A DNA stretch of 64,000 bases from Sphingomonas sp. (GCF_019635455.1 NZ_JAHBZJ010000003.1:1-64000); one strand, 5' to 3'; positions 33,650 to 43,821 are shown, counted from the first letter of the stretch. The notes: generated by a model from the letters alone, not told the origin. Program-made: numbers and translations.

Positions 33650-35260
33650 ATGATGCTGGCGATGCTGGCGATGCTGGCGATGGCGATGCCGGCGCGCGCG
33701 CAGGAAGATGGCCTGGCCACACTCGGGCGCGACGAGCGCGTCGCGGTGCGGGCGGCGAGCGATCGCGATGCGGAAATGATCTATCGCCGCGCCCATGCGG
33801 CGTGCGTTGTTCAGACGAAACGCAGTGGCATGGATTCAAAGGCATATGAATGCGTCGGCATCCTGGCCCAGGCCTTTGGCGAGGCGCGGCGACGCGGTCT
33901 GGCGACGATGGCATCCTGGGCGGCGACGGCGATCACCGATTCGATTTACGATCCCGTCGATGTATCGACTCCCACCGCGACGATCGGGGAGGCGGCGCGG
34001 ATCGTTTCAGCGACCAGCCCGCCGCTCGGCCTGCCGTTGCATGCCGCCTATGCCGAGGATCTTGCCGCGCAGGCGGGATCCGGGCGTGGAGAGCTGGACA
34101 GGCTGGTCACCCGTGCCGAGGATTTCGCGCGATGGGGGCGCCCGGCGACCGAAGCGGCCTATGCGCGCGGGGCGAGCGTGCTCGCGCGGCGGATCGAGGG
34201 GGCGAACTCCCCGACGGCGCGGCGCATGGATGCGGCTGGATTGCGCGCGGAGGCCATGCTGGGGACGCAGGCGGCGATCGCCCGCTGCGCGCAATCACCA
34301 GCGCCGTTCACGGGAGCGGACGATATCGCGCTGCACGCCCGCGTCAGCTGTGCCATTGCCGCAGAGCAGGCCGGGCGGTGGCGCGACGCGGGCGACATGC
34401 TGCGCGCGCTGCTTCCCGAGGCTCAGGCACAGGCATCGCCGGTCGCGCGGGCCGATGTTCTGGTTTCGCTCGGGCGCAACCTGATCCGCCAGTCGCTTCC
34501 GGGCGAGGCGGTTCCCTATCTGGACGCGGCGCAAAAGCTGCTCGACCCGTTGAGCACCGGCGAGGACGTCCGGTTGATCCGGATGCCGGCGGTGCGCGCG
34601 GCGCGGGTGGCGGCGTCGCTCGAACTGGCGAAGTCGATGGTTGCCGGGACCAGCTATTATGCCGAGACGCGGCTGCTGGGTGGCATCTATGCGGTCGAAT
34701 CGAGCATCGCGTCGGCGAACAGCTGGGCGCGGTCTGCCGAGCGGTTGCAGCGCCAGATCGATGCCGGAACGCTGCGCTGGGAGGGCGGGGTGTGGCGCTC
34801 GCTGCTTGCCGCCTATCGCGAGGCTGCGGAGAAAGTCGCGCAATATTACGGACCGGACGCACCGATCATCGGCCTGTTGAAAGCGAAGGATGTCGAGGCG
34901 TCCGAACTGTTCCTGACCCAGGGCTATCGCGAGCCGATGGAGGCGGGGCCGCGTACCGAGCGGATGTCCGCGGACATGCGCGAAGCACTCGACCTGGTTG
35001 CGCCGATCCCGCCGACCGACCCGCACCGGATCGAGACGCTGAAGGTGGCGGCAGGGTTTTTCCTCCGGCGCGGCGATATGCGGACCGCCCGGGGCCTGTG
35101 CCGGCTTGCCGTCCGGGGTGCGATCGAGCGAATGGACGCGGCGGGCGAATATGACCGGACCGCCCAGGCACAGCTGAAGGCGCAATCGCCGGTGTTTCGT
35201 ACCTGTGTGAAGACGGCATGGCTCACCGGCGCGGCCGATGGCGCCGGCGTCCGCCGTTAG
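33650..35260 (+). CDS. Exported helical-repeat protein of unknown function
   Basis: 536 aa from ATG 33650 (or 33653), with CGGGCGGGA upstream. The signal peptide is made from a 9-base DNA repeat encoding LAM LAM LAM and ends near MPARAQ. The mature part is almost entirely Ala/Arg/Glu-rich helices with a spacing that suggests TPR-like or armadillo-like repeats (for example [15 protein letters not shown] and [17 protein letters not shown]). It is convergent with engB, the coding ends overlapping by 4 bases. No enzyme motif seen. Confidence 0.75.
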   Translation: MMLAMLAMLAMAMPARAQEDGLATLGRDERVAVRAASDRDAEMIYRRAHAACVVQTKRSGMDSKAYECVGILAQAFGEARRRGLATMASWAATAITDSIYDPVDVSTPTATIGEAARIVSATSPPLGLPLHAAYAEDLAAQAGSGRGELDRLVTRAEDFARWGRPATEAAYARGASVLARRIEGANSPTARRMDAAGLRAEAMLGTQAAIARCAQSPAPFTGADDIALHARVSCAIAAEQAGRWRDAGDMLRALLPEAQAQASPVARADVLVSLGRNLIRQSLPGEAVPYLDAAQKLLDPLSTGEDVRLIRMPAVRAARVAASLELAKSMVAGTSYYAETRLLGGIYAVESSIASANSWARSAERLQRQIDAGTLRWEGGVWRSLLAAYREAAEKVAQYYGPDAPIIGLLKAKDVEASELFLTQGYREPMEAGPRTERMSADMREALDLVAPIPPTDPHRIETLKVAAGFFLRRGDMRTARGLCRLAVRGAIERMDAAGEYDRTAQAQLKAQSPVFRTCVKTAWLTGAADGAGVRR

Positions 35261-35898
35261 ACGCTCACCGCCTCGATCACCGCCGCGCGCAGTTCGGCGA
35301 TCCCTTCACCCTTTTCGCTCGACGTCGCCAGGATGTCGGGGTGGGCGGCGGGCCGCTTGCGGGCCTCGGCCGCGGTGCGCGCGGTCACTTCGGTCAGCTC
35401 GGCAGGCTTGATCTTGTCCGCCTTGGTGAGGACGAGGCGATAGCTGACCGCGGCGGCATCGAGCATGTCGAGGATGTCGCGATCGACCTCCTTGATCCCG
35501 TGACGGCTGTCGATCAGCACCAGCGCGCGCTTGAGCACATGCCGGCCGCGCAGGAAGTCGTTCACCAGGAAGCGCCACTTCTTCACGACATCCTTCGGCG
35601 CCTTGGCAAAGCCATAGCCGGGCATATCGACGAGGCGGAACTTCGCCGGATCGCCGATGTCGAAGAAGTTGAGCTCCTGCGTCCGACCCGGCGTGTTCGA
35701 CGTGCGGGCAAGGCCGTTGCGTCCGGCGAGCGCGTTGAGCAGCGAGGATTTGCCGACATTCGATCGACCCGCGAACGCGACCTCCGGCACCGTAGGATCG
35801 GGCAGGAACTGGAGCGCGGGCGCCGATTTGAGGAAGGCGACCGGGCCGGCGAAGGTCTTTCGCGCGGCCTCGATCGCTTGCGGGTCGAAATCGGTCAC
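35257..35898 (-). CDS. engB: Ribosome biogenesis GTPase EngB (YihA/YsxC)
   Basis: 213 aa from GTG 35898, whose bases overlap the yidC stop (GTGA). G1 [15 protein letters not shown], switch region [15 protein letters not shown]3 [12 protein letters not shown]4 LTKADK, and a late SSEKGEG (G5-like). It assists 50S subunit assembly. It is co-transcribed after yidC as in many alphaproteobacteria. Confidence 0.95.
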   Translation of the reverse strand: MTDFDPQAIEAARKTFAGPVAFLKSAPALQFLPDPTVPEVAFAGRSNVGKSSLLNALAGRNGLARTSNTPGRTQELNFFDIGDPAKFRLVDMPGYGFAKAPKDVVKKWRFLVNDFLRGRHVLKRALVLIDSRHGIKEVDRDILDMLDAAAVSYRLVLTKADKIKPAELTEVTARTAAEARKRPAAHPDILATSSEKGEGIAELRAAVIEAVSV

Positions 35899-37631
35899 TT
35901 CTTCGCCGGCTTGCCGCCGCTCACCCCCGCCGTCGCGGGTTCCTTCATCCCCGGATGGCGGCTGTAGAGGAACTTCTGCTGCGCGATGGTGAGCAGGTTG
36001 GAGGTAATCCAGTAAAGCTGAAGCCCGGCGGCGAACGGCGCCATCACGAACATCAACACCCATGGCATGATCGCGAACACCTGCTTCTGCGTCTCGTCCA
36101 TCGGCGCGGGGTTCAGCTTGAACTGCGCCCACATCGACAGGCCGAGCAGGAGCGGGAAGACGCCGATCGCAAGGAAGCCAGGCGGGTTGAAGTCGAGCAG
36201 CCCGAACAGGTTCAGGATATGGAGCGGATCGGGCGCGGACAGGTCCTTGATCCAAAGGATGAAGGGCTGATGCCGCATTTCGATGGACAGCATCAGAACC
36301 TTGTAGAGCGCATAGAGCACCGGGATCTGGAGCAGGGTGGGAAGGCAGCCGGCAAGCGGGTTCACCTTCTCCTCCTTGTACAGCTTCATGATCTCCTGCT
36401 GCTGGCGCGGCTTGTCGTCCTTGTAGCGTTCCTGAAGCGCCTTCATCTTCGGCTGAAGGACCCGCATCGCCGCCATCGACGCGAACTGCTTTTGCGCGAT
36501 CGGGAACAGCAGGGCGCGCACGGTCACCGTCAGCAGGATGATCGCCAGGCCGAAATTGCCGACCAGGCGGAACAGCCAGTGGAGATAGTGAAAGATCGGC
36601 TTTTCGAAAATCTCGAACCAGCCCCAATCGATCGATCGTCCAAGCTGGCCGATCCCGTCCGCCTCCGCATAATGGTCGAGCAGGTTCACGTCCTTCGCAC
36701 CGGCGAAGAAGCGCGAGGTGGTGGTCATCATCTGGCCCGGCGCGAGCTGCCGCGCGGCGGTCGGCTCGAACTGCGCCTGGCTCGCACCATTGGCGGCGGG
36801 ACGGAAGCCCAGGCCGACATTCATGCCCTGATCGGGGATCAGCGCGGCGAGCCAATAGGTGTCGGTATAGCCGATCCAGCCACCCTTTGCGTCGAAGCGC
36901 TTCGCGCCCTCGTCGGCGATGGTGCTGTAGTTGACGTCATAATCGACCTTGCCGGCATAGGAGGCGATCGGGCCGGCATGCATCGTCCAGGTATCGCGGT
37001 CCTTGCTCGCGCCGTAGCGGTACAGATAGCTGTAGGGGGCGGCGGTCACCGCCTGCTGGCCCAGATTCGCGACGCGCTGGCGAATGTTGAACATGTAGCC
37101 GTCGTCGATCGCGATCTCGATCACGTAGCGCTGGTCACCGCTCGTCGCGGTGAGCGTAACGGGCGTCGTCGGGGTGAGCCGGTTCCCGCTCGCCTGCCAC
37201 AGCGTGTCCGGCCCGGGGGCGGTCAGCCCCTGGCCCGACCAGCCGAACCCGGCGAAATAGGCATGTTCGGCGCCCGACGGCGAAAGGAGGCGGATCGGCG
37301 CGCTGTCCTTCGCGATCGTCTCCTTGTATTTTTCGAGCACCAGATCGTCGATGCGCGCGCCGCGCAGGTTGATCGATCCGCGCAGCAGCGGGGTTTCGAT
37401 CGCGACGCGCGGCGATTCGGCAAGCACCAGCTTGCGATCGCGGATCGCTGTCGGCTTGTCGGCGGCCGGATCGGCGCCGGGATTGGGGACGATCTTGGTC
37501 TTGCCCCCCTCGATCTTCGTCACCGGGGGATTGGCGGTCGGGAACAGCCAGCCAGTCACGACCGGCCAGCCGAACAGCAGCAGCGCGGCGAGCACCGCGA
37601 AAAGCAGGAAGTTCTTCTGTTCGTCTTTCAC
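35895..37631 (-). CDS. yidC: Membrane protein insertase YidC
   Basis: 578 aa, starting at GTG ([23 protein letters not shown]). TM1 is followed by the large periplasmic beta-supersandwich domain (about 60-350) and then the conserved five-helix insertase core. The core contains [23 protein letters not shown], the cytoplasmic coiled loop [21 protein letters not shown], and [22 protein letters not shown]. The C-terminal tail is basic. It inserts membrane proteins with or without SecYEG. It lies in the rpmH-rnpA-yidD-yidC order. Confidence 0.97.
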   Translation of the reverse strand: MKDEQKNFLLFAVLAALLLFGWPVVTGWLFPTANPPVTKIEGGKTKIVPNPGADPAADKPTAIRDRKLVLAESPRVAIETPLLRGSINLRGARIDDLVLEKYKETIAKDSAPIRLLSPSGAEHAYFAGFGWSGQGLTAPGPDTLWQASGNRLTPTTPVTLTATSGDQRYVIEIAIDDGYMFNIRQRVANLGQQAVTAAPYSYLYRYGASKDRDTWTMHAGPIASYAGKVDYDVNYSTIADEGAKRFDAKGGWIGYTDTYWLAALIPDQGMNVGLGFRPAANGASQAQFEPTAARQLAPGQMMTTTSRFFAGAKDVNLLDHYAEADGIGQLGRSIDWGWFEIFEKPIFHYLHWLFRLVGNFGLAIILLTVTVRALLFPIAQKQFASMAAMRVLQPKMKALQERYKDDKPRQQQEIMKLYKEEKVNPLAGCLPTLLQIPVLYALYKVLMLSIEMRHQPFILWIKDLSAPDPLHILNLFGLLDFNPPGFLAIGVFPLLLGLSMWAQFKLNPAPMDETQKQVFAIMPWVLMFVMAPFAAGLQLYWITSNLLTIAQQKFLYSRHPGMKEPATAGVSGGKPAKK

Positions 37632-37652
37632 GTCAGTCCCCGGTTCAGGAAA

Positions 37653-37865
37653 TCACGGCACAGGATCATAGCCATGGCCGCCCCACGGATGGCAGCGGAG
37701 GATTCGCCGAAGCGCGAGCCATCCGCCTTTGAGCGCCCCATAGCGGGAGAGCGCCTCGATTGCATAGGCCGAACAGCTTGGCGCGTAACGGCAGGAGGGG
37801 GGCAGGACGCGCGACGGCCCGATCTGCCACGCGCGCGCGATCAGGATGAGCAGGCGCGCGATCAT
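37653..37865 (-). CDS. yidD: Membrane protein insertion efficiency factor YidD
   Basis: 70 aa from ATG 37865 (MIARLLILIARAWQIGPS). The hallmark CRYAPSCSAYAIEAL and GGWLALRRILRCHPWGGHGYDPVP are complete. It is a small membrane-associated protein that aids YidC-dependent insertion. It lies between rnpA (gap 40) and yidC (gap 21). Confidence 0.95.
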   Translation of the reverse strand: MIARLLILIARAWQIGPSRVLPPSCRYAPSCSAYAIEALSRYGALKGGWLALRRILRCHPWGGHGYDPVP

Positions 37866-37905
37866 CGTCCGGGCCGCGCTCGGCGTGGCTGAAGACACGG
37901 GATCG

Positions 37906-38235
37906 TCACCGTTTCACCTTTGCCAGCGCCTTTGCCAGATCCGCCTTCAGGGCGGCGAAATCGCGCTCGATCCCCGACTGGCGGCCGATCAGCACATGAT
38001 CCGCTCCGACAATTCCCTCGACCGGCAACAGCGCGCGCGCGAGTTCGCGGAACCGCCGCTTCATCCGGTTGCGGATGACGGCGTTGCCGACCTTCTTCGA
38101 CACGGTGATACCGATGCGCATGCCGGGGTCGCCGTCCGCACGATCGCGGACGAGCAGGACGAAACCCGGCATCGGCGCGCGCTTGCCCGCATTGGCCGCG
38201 AGATAGTCGCGGCGCTGCGTCATACGCGAAAGCAC
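37906..38235 (-). CDS. rnpA: Ribonuclease P protein component
   Basis: 109 aa from GTG 38235 (reads MLSRMTQRRDYLAAN). The RNR signature VSKKVGNAVIRNRMKRRFREL binds RNase P RNA; PGFVLLVRDR and IGITVSKK form the central sheet. It is needed for tRNA 5' maturation. It is 41 bases after rpmH on the same strand. Confidence 0.93.
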   Translation of the reverse strand: MLSRMTQRRDYLAANAGKRAPMPGFVLLVRDRADGDPGMRIGITVSKKVGNAVIRNRMKRRFRELARALLPVEGIVGADHVLIGRQSGIERDFAALKADLAKALAKVKR

Positions 38236-38276
38236 ATTGATCGAGCGGTGCGGCGCCAGCGCGGCTGGCGACAGGC

Positions 38277-38411
38277 TTACGCGCTCAGCTTGCTGCGGCC
38301 GCGGGCGCGGCGGGCGCGAATCACCTTGCGGCCGCCCGGAGTCGCCATGCGCGCGCGGAAGCCGTGCCGGCGCGCTCGCACCAGATTGCTCGGCTGAAAG
38401 GTCCGCTTCAT
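38277..38411 (-). CDS. rpmH: 50S ribosomal protein L34
   Basis: 44 aa, too short for most gene finders. It reads [19 protein letters not shown] at the start and [18 protein letters not shown] at the end, the full L34 pattern. It is the first gene of the rpmH-rnpA-yidD-yidC-engB cluster. dnaA, often upstream in other bacteria, is not here. Confidence 0.97.
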   Translation of the reverse strand: MKRTFQPSNLVRARRHGFRARMATPGGRKVIRARRARGRSKLSA

Positions 38412-38498
38412 CGCTCATTCCCTGTAATCTTGAAACGAAAAGGGCCGCCACAGGGGCGACCGCGTGTGCAGGGCCGTTAGCCAAAGCGGCGGGCGAAG

Positions 38499-38810
38499 TC
38501 AATTCGCACCAAGCCGTTTTGCACGTTCGCGCCGGCGTTTGGGGCTGCCGCGCACCAGAATCCGGTCGATGAACGCGCCGACGCGCGGCCAGCGCGCCTT
38601 GATCCGTACGAAGCGATGGCGCGCCCAGCGCGAATTGCGCAGGATCAGGATGATCCCCGCCGCAGCGACGAAGACCCCGCCGGGTCCCGGCAACAGGCCC
38701 ACCAGCGCCGCCGCAGGAAGCAGCAGGATGCCCGTCACCAGCAGGATCAGCCGCACCAGCGGGTTGGGCTTGCGTCGCATGGTGCGGATATGGGTGCGTG
38801 TGTTGCCCAT
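38499..38810 (-). CDS. Small membrane protein, PGPGW-like
   Basis: 103 aa with two hydrophobic segments joined by LLPGPGG, followed by LRNSRWARHRFVRIKARWPRVG and a strongly basic end. This resembles the PGPGW transmembrane family (PF09656), here with GPGG in place of GPGW. ATG 38810 was taken as the start; ATG 38780 (MRRKPNPLV) is possible. It is divergent from the YifB gene. Function unknown. Confidence 0.65.
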   Translation of the reverse strand: MGNTRTHIRTMRRKPNPLVRLILLVTGILLLPAAALVGLLPGPGGVFVAAAGIILILRNSRWARHRFVRIKARWPRVGAFIDRILVRGSPKRRRERAKRLGAN

Positions 38811-38885
38811 GCAAGACGCAGCCGCGCGATCGGCGGTTCCCCCGGCGTCAAAAGCGGCTACACAGGGACGAACAAAGGGGGAATC

Positions 38886-40394
38886 ATGGTCGCCAGCGTT
38901 TCGACGGTCGCCTATCTGGGCCTGGAGGCGCGCGCGGTCGAGGTGCAGTGCAACCTTGTCCCCGGCCTGCCGGCCTTCGTCGTCGTCGGCCTGCCCGACA
39001 AGGCGGTCGCGGAAAGCCGTGAGCGGGTGCGCGCGGCGATTGCGGCGATCGGCCTGTCGCTGCCGCCCAAGCGGATCATCCTGAACCTGTCACCCGCCGA
39101 CCTGCCCAAGGAAGGTTCGCATTTCGACCTGCCGATCGCGCTCGCGCTGCTCGGTGCGATGGGGGTGGTCGATGCCGAAGCGTTGAGCGAGCATGTGTTC
39201 GTCGGCGAGCTGGCGCTGGACGGACGGATCGCTCCGGCACCCGGTGTGCTGCTGGCGGCGCTGCACGCGGCCGAGGTGGGGAAGGGGCTGGTCTGCCCGG
39301 TTGCCCAGGGGGCTGAGGCGGCGTGGGCAGGAACCTCCGCCGTGATCGCCGCCCCTGACCTGATCGGTCTCATCAACCATTTCAAGGGCCAGCAACTGCT
39401 CGGCGCGCCTGTGCCGGGTGAAGCGGAAGAGGCGGCCCACGGCCCTGACCTCAACCAGGTAAAGGGGCAGGAAACGGCCAAGCGCGCGCTGGAGATCGCG
39501 GCGGCAGGCGGTCACAATCTGCTGATGATCGGGCCGCCGGGTGCCGGCAAGTCGCTGATGGCGAGCTGTCTGCCCGGAATCCTGCCACCGCTCGATGCCG
39601 CCGAGGCGCTGGAGGTGTCGATGGTCGCGAGCGTGGCCGGCACGTTGCAGGGCGGGCGGCTGACCCGGACGCGCCCGTTCCGATCGCCACATCATTCGGC
39701 GTCGATGGCGGCGCTGACCGGTGGCGGGCTGAAGGTGAAGCCCGGCGAGGTCAGCATGGCGCATCTCGGCGTGTTGTTTCTCGACGAATTGCCCGAATTT
39801 CAGCGGGCGGTGCTCGATTCGCTGCGCCAGCCGCTCGAAACCGGGACGGTGAGCGTCGCCCGGGCGAACGCGCATGTCACCTTTCCAGCGCGGGTACAGC
39901 TGGTCGCGGCGATGAACCCGTGCCGTTGCGGGCATCTGGGCGATCCGGCGCTGGCGTGCGCGCGGGCGCCCAAATGCGCGGCGGATTATCAGGCGAAGGT
40001 GTCGGGGCCGCTGCTCGACCGTATCGATCTGCACGTCGAGGTTCAGCCGGTCACCGCCGCCGACCTGGTGCTGCCTCCCCCCGCAGAAGGGTCGGCGGAA
40101 GTGGCGGCGCGGGTGGCGGCGGCCCGGGCGATCCAGGGCGCGCGCTATCGCGACACCGATGCGCGCACCAATGCGGAAGCGGACGGGCCGGTGCTCGACG
40201 CGGCGGCGACGCCCGACGAGGCGGGACGCAAGCTGCTGGCACAGGCGGCAGAGGCGATGCGGATGAGCGCACGCGGCTATACCCGGGTGCTGCGCGTCGC
40301 GCGGACCATCGCGGATCTGGCGGGAAGCGAGGGGGTCGGCCGCATCCATGTCGCCGAAGCGCTGAGCTATCGCCGGCAGGCGCCGCGGTCGTGA
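38886..40394 (+). CDS. comM: YifB-family Mg-chelatase-like AAA+ ATPase (ComM type)
   Basis: 502 aa, ATG preceded by AAAGGGGGA. An N-terminal Lon-like S5 domain (SPADLPKEGSHFDLPIALALL) is followed by a Mg-chelatase AAA domain with Walker A IGPPGAGKSLMA, Walker B GVLFLDELPEF and sensor AAMNPCRCG. The C-terminal Mg_chelatase_C part has ARGYTRVLRVARTIADLAG. ComM of this family promotes branch migration during natural transformation. Whether this strain is competent is unknown. Confidence 0.92.
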   Translation: MVASVSTVAYLGLEARAVEVQCNLVPGLPAFVVVGLPDKAVAESRERVRAAIAAIGLSLPPKRIILNLSPADLPKEGSHFDLPIALALLGAMGVVDAEALSEHVFVGELALDGRIAPAPGVLLAALHAAEVGKGLVCPVAQGAEAAWAGTSAVIAAPDLIGLINHFKGQQLLGAPVPGEAEEAAHGPDLNQVKGQETAKRALEIAAAGGHNLLMIGPPGAGKSLMASCLPGILPPLDAAEALEVSMVASVAGTLQGGRLTRTRPFRSPHHSASMAALTGGGLKVKPGEVSMAHLGVLFLDELPEFQRAVLDSLRQPLETGTVSVARANAHVTFPARVQLVAAMNPCRCGHLGDPALACARAPKCAADYQAKVSGPLLDRIDLHVEVQPVTAADLVLPPPAEGSAEVAARVAAARAIQGARYRDTDARTNAEADGPVLDAAATPDEAGRKLLAQAAEAMRMSARGYTRVLRVARTIADLAGSEGVGRIHVAEALSYRRQAPRS

Positions 40395-40407
40395 GCTACG
40401 CCGTACG

Positions 40408-40809
40408 CTAATCGACGCGCCCGCGCGCGAAATGCTGTGTCGCGGTTGGGATTTCGACCCAGGGATGGCGGTGCTCTTCCCACACCGATCGGACGGGCCG
40501 CATGGCGTGCGGATCGTCGAACAGGCCGATCGGAATGCCGGTAAAGTCGGGATTCTTCGTCCCGCGCATGAACATGGTGGAGCCGCAATCGGGGCAGAAG
40601 AACTGATCGAACGTCCCGCCGGCGTCGGTCGCGCGCGTGAATTGGCTCGACCGGCCCTCGATCTGCACTTGATCGTGCGGGTAATAGGCCGCTTCACCAA
40701 AGGGCGAGCCGGAGCGTTTCTGACAGGCGAGGCAGTGACAGGCGACGACCGCGATCGTCGGACCCGGTACCTCGACCCGCAACTGTCCGCACTGACACGA
40801 TGCCTTCAT
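40408..40809 (-). CDS. GFA-family zinc protein (glutathione-dependent formaldehyde-activating enzyme-like)
   Basis: 133 aa. Zinc-site cysteines: CQCGQLRVEV near the N-terminus, CHCLACQKRSGSPFGE, and FFCPDCGSTMF, the full GFA/CENP-V pattern. The C-terminal region has HRHPWVEIP. The family is named for formaldehyde-glutathione adduct formation, but most members have no tested activity. It is convergent with the yifB gene. Confidence 0.9.
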   Translation of the reverse strand: MKASCQCGQLRVEVPGPTIAVVACHCLACQKRSGSPFGEAAYYPHDQVQIEGRSSQFTRATDAGGTFDQFFCPDCGSTMFMRGTKNPDFTGIPIGLFDDPHAMRPVRSVWEEHRHPWVEIPTATQHFARGRVD

Positions 40810-40921
40810 GCCGCCCTTCTGGCCGACCTTGCCCCGGCGAACAATCGTGGCGGCGGACGTTGGGGCGAGAGATGGCTTGTCGCGCGCCCGCGCTTGGTTT
40901 AGCGACGCGGCCTCGCACCGG

Positions 40922-41006
40922 GCCCCCGTGGCGAAATTGGTAGACGCATTCGACTCAAAATCGAACGCCGCAAGGCATGCTGGTTCGAGTCCGGCCGGGG
41001 GCACCA
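40922..41006 (+). tRNA. tRNA-Leu (CAA)
   Basis: An 85-base cloverleaf with acceptor GCCCCCG/CGGGGGC, D-arm, anticodon stem TTCGA/TCGAA around loop CTCAAAA (anticodon CAA, codon TTG), a long variable arm as expected for Leu, T-arm GGTTCGAGTCC, discriminator A and encoded CCA. Confidence 0.95.
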
Positions 41007-41009
41007 ACG

Positions 41010-41048
41010 AAAAATGCCGGCAGGGGCGACCCCGCCGGCATTTTTGCT
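41010..41048. terminator. Bidirectional intrinsic terminator
   Basis: AAAAATGCCGGC (41010-41021) and GCCGGCATTTTT (41034-41045) form a 12-bp stem with T runs on both strands. It can end the tRNA-Leu transcript on the plus strand and the FucP-type gene on the minus strand. Confidence 0.85.
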
Positions 41049-41069
41049 TTTGTCGGCGCTTGGCCGCGA

Positions 41070-42368
41070 TCAGGCGGCGGCGGGGCGCCGGGCATAGATG
41101 CCGAACGCGGCGATGACCGCATAGCAGATCGCCGGCAGTGCGAGCGCGAGGCCCAGGCTGCCGGTCGCATCGGCGAGCGCGCCGGTGGCCAGCGGGACGA
41201 CCGCTCCGCCAAAGATCGCGACGTTGATGATCCCCGATCCGTCGGCCGCGCGGCTGCCCAGCCGTTCGGAGGCGAGCGCGAAGATCGTGGGGAACATGAT
41301 CGAATTCATCAGGCCGATCGCGAGGAGGCTGTAGCCCGACACGCTGCCGCTGCTGTTGGTCGAGATCAGGATCAGCGTGATCGCGCCGACCGCGACAAGC
41401 GCGAGGAGCTTGCCCGGGCTGATGACGCGCATGAGCGCCGAGCCGATGAACCGGCCGATCATCGCGCCGCCCCAATAATAGGCGATGAGCTTGCCCGCCG
41501 CCTGTTCCTGAAGCCCCATCACGCCGGGCTGCATCAGATAGCTGACGATCAGCGAGCCGATCGACACCTCGGCGCCGACATAGAGGAAGATGCAGAGCGC
41601 CCCGAAGCCGAAGCGCGGCCGCTTGAGCAGGTCGAAGCCGGCAAGTCCCACGCTGGCCTCATGCTTTTCCCCCTTCAGGCGATTGCGAAACAGCCAGACG
41701 ACCCCCGCGACGAAGGCGAGCGCGACGGCCAGGCCGAGATAGCCATGCACGATCGCCTGGCTTTCGGCGGTCCGATAGGCGTCGAGTTCGGCGCCGGACA
41801 ACTGATCCGCGCTCACCTTGGCCAGGCTGCCGAGGATCAGCAGTGCGCCGAAAAAGGGAAAGACGGTGGTGCCAAGCGAATTGAACGCCTGGGCAAAGGT
41901 GAGGCGGCTGTGCGCCGTCTCCGGCTTGCCGAGCAGCGAGATCAGCGGATTGGCGACGACCTGGACGACCACCACGCCGCTCGCGAGAACGAACAGCGCG
42001 AGCAGGAAAACCCAATAGGTCGCGGTTTGCGAGGCCGGGATGAAGAGCAGGCAGCCGACCATCATCGTCAGCAGCCCCGCCACCGCGCCGCGCATATAGC
42101 CGAGTTTCTTGACCAGCTTCGCACCCGGGATACCGATCACCAGATAGGCGGTGAAAAAGCAGAACTGGACCAGCATCGCCTGGGTGTAGTTGAGTGTGAA
42201 CAGCTCTTTCAGCTTCGGAATGATGACATCGTTCAGGCTGGTGATGCCGCCGAAGATGAAAAAGAGCGCGAATACGAACAGCTGAAGGTTGGGCGCGTCC
42301 ACGCCGCCCGAATCGGCGCCGCCGGGCGCAGGATCGCTCGAATTGATTTCGGTGACGGGCAAAGCCAA
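41070..42368 (-). CDS. FucP/GluP-type sugar:H+ symporter (MFS)
   Basis: 432 aa starting at TTG 42368, supported by GGGGAGAGG just upstream. About 12 TM segments. FucP-like features: FFIFGGITSLNDVIIPKLKELF, VVQVVANPLISLLG, and the AEVSIGSLIVSYL and YWGGAMIGRFIGSALMR blocks. It imports a hexose (glucose, galactose or fucose class). No sugar enzyme genes adjoin it, so specificity is open. Confidence 0.9.
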   Translation of the reverse strand: MALPVTEINSSDPAPGGADSGGVDAPNLQLFVFALFFIFGGITSLNDVIIPKLKELFTLNYTQAMLVQFCFFTAYLVIGIPGAKLVKKLGYMRGAVAGLLTMMVGCLLFIPASQTATYWVFLLALFVLASGVVVVQVVANPLISLLGKPETAHSRLTFAQAFNSLGTTVFPFFGALLILGSLAKVSADQLSGAELDAYRTAESQAIVHGYLGLAVALAFVAGVVWLFRNRLKGEKHEASVGLAGFDLLKRPRFGFGALCIFLYVGAEVSIGSLIVSYLMQPGVMGLQEQAAGKLIAYYWGGAMIGRFIGSALMRVISPGKLLALVAVGAITLILISTNSSGSVSGYSLLAIGLMNSIMFPTIFALASERLGSRAADGSGIINVAIFGGAVVPLATGALADATGSLGLALALPAICYAVIAAFGIYARRPAAA

Positions 42369-42457
42369 TGCACCTCTCCCCTGATAGCGTTGTCAGTTAC
42401 GCCCTTTTTAGCGACCGCCTCCGGAAAGGCGAGAGGGAATTGCGCTCCGGGCGGGGA

Positions 42458-42533
42458 TGGTGCCGGTTGCAGGGATCGAACCCGCGACCTTCGGTTTACA
42501 AAACCGCTGCTCTACCAGCTGAGCTAAACCGGC
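42458..42533 (-). tRNA. tRNA-Thr (TGT)
   Basis: A 76-base cloverleaf on the minus strand. Acceptor GCCGGTT/AACCGGC, D-arm with AGCTCAGCTGGTAGAGC, anticodon loop TTTGTAA (anticodon TGT), T-arm GGGTTCGATCCC, discriminator A and encoded CCA. Confidence 0.95.
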
Positions 42534-42560
42534 ATTCCGATTGGGGAGCGTCCCTTTGCG

Positions 42561-43421
42561 TCAAGGAATGCCGAACGTCCAGCCCTCGCTTCGCGCGACG
42601 TCGGGCGTGAGCGCACATGGGCGCCACAGAGCGGCGCGTCCGGCATTCGCGCGGAGCCATGCGGCGGTGACGATCGCGTCGGTCGCGTGATCGTCATCGC
42701 GCTCAAGCGGGCGGTGCGGCCTGCTGCCCAGCCGGGCGAGCGCACGATCGAGCGCGGCGGCGTCGCGGATCTTGGAGCGGCCACGCGGCACGCCTGCGGC
42801 GCGCGCGGCGATCGCGGTGTAGATTTCGACCACGGCGGCGCCGCTGCGGGGTGGCGGATCGAACGGCCACACCGGCACGCGCCCGTTCAGACGGTGAAGC
42901 ATTCGCATTCCGGCGAAGCTCGCCTTTGCCACCTGCGCCGCGCCGATCGCGTCGAACACCGTCGATGGCTTGGTGGTGCCGTCATGCGCGATTTCGCACC
43001 GGCGCCAGCGCAGGAAATCGGCTTTTCGCCCATCCGACGCGCCAAGGTAGAAATGCCGGCCGCGCCGCGCCTCCAGGAAATCGACCGCGCCAAGATCGGT
43101 CCCTCGACTGAAGGTATCGACATAGGCCCAGAGGGCGCGGGCGTCGGCGTCGGCGGTGTCGCCGGGAAGATGCGCGCCGTGATCGAGGAACGGCGCGGAA
43201 AAGCTGAAATCGAAGCCGGCGAGCAGTGGCGAATCGGCCTGCGCGACGAGCCAGGCGAGCACGTCCATGCGCGACCATAACCGGCCGGGGGGCGCGACAA
43301 GTACCGGCGCCGCGTCGCCCGCTTCGCACAGTGCGACCGCGATGCCGCGATGCCTCTCGCCGCGCGCACCCGACCAATCGATGGCGGCGAACCGACGAAA
43401 ATGATCAGGGACGCGGACCAT
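42561..43421 (-). CDS. Uncharacterised protein, possible RNase H-like fold
   Basis: 286 aa (MVRVPDHFRRF start). The opening strand FAAIDWSGARGERHRGIAVAL, a central LLAGFDFSFSAPF and a late DDDHATDAIVTAAWLRA place acidic residues as in RNase H-fold DUF429-type proteins. No tested function is known to me. Its start overlaps the end of the YjbR-like gene by 17 bases, so the two are co-transcribed. Confidence 0.65.
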   Translation of the reverse strand: MVRVPDHFRRFAAIDWSGARGERHRGIAVALCEAGDAAPVLVAPPGRLWSRMDVLAWLVAQADSPLLAGFDFSFSAPFLDHGAHLPGDTADADARALWAYVDTFSRGTDLGAVDFLEARRGRHFYLGASDGRKADFLRWRRCEIAHDGTTKPSTVFDAIGAAQVAKASFAGMRMLHRLNGRVPVWPFDPPPRSGAAVVEIYTAIAARAAGVPRGRSKIRDAAALDRALARLGSRPHRPLERDDDHATDAIVTAAWLRANAGRAALWRPCALTPDVARSEGWTFGIP

Positions 43422-43749
43422 GGGCGCGTCGTTCCGGTGGCGAACAAAGGTCCCACCAGCTGCGCCGGACCCCGGTTTCGACGCGCGCGCGGGACCGGCC
43501 ATAGCGTACCAGGATCGCGGGATAGTTCCGATAATGATCGGTCTGCCAGAAGGTATCGGGATCGGTATCGAGCAGCAGCTGCTTTTCATCTGTCGATACC
43601 ATCAGGCAGAAACTGCCGGCTTCGCGACCGGGGGCGACGATCGCCCGGCCGTTCTTCTTTGGCACCGGATGGCCATAATGGCTCGCGATCACGACCCCGG
43701 GCAGGTTCAGCGCGAAGGCGACGAGATCGGCCCAATCCTCCATCGCCAT
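43405..43749 (-). CDS. MmcQ/YjbR-like protein
   Basis: 114 aa from ATG 43749 (MAMEDWADLVAF); a GTG at 43788 would add 13 residues. The pattern FALNLPGVVIASHYGHPVPKK, then DTFWQTDHYRNYPAILVRYGRS, fits the CyaY-fold MmcQ/YjbR family of small putative DNA-binding proteins. It overlaps the following gene. Confidence 0.75.
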   Translation of the reverse strand: MAMEDWADLVAFALNLPGVVIASHYGHPVPKKNGRAIVAPGREAGSFCLMVSTDEKQLLLDTDPDTFWQTDHYRNYPAILVRYGRSRARVETGVRRSWWDLCSPPERRAHGPRP

Positions 43750-43788
43750 CTGTTTAGGCCGCCCGAAGCGGGTGTCGAGCCGAGGCAC

Positions 43789-43821
43789 GAAAAAAGGGCG
43801 CCCCCGCAGGGACGCCCTTTC
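43789..43821 (-). terminator. Intrinsic terminator of the lipoprotein gene
   Basis: On the minus strand AAAGGGCGTCCC and GGGGGCGCCC pair around a short TGC loop and are followed by six T. It starts about 40 bases after the stop of the 75-aa lipoprotein gene. Confidence 0.75.
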
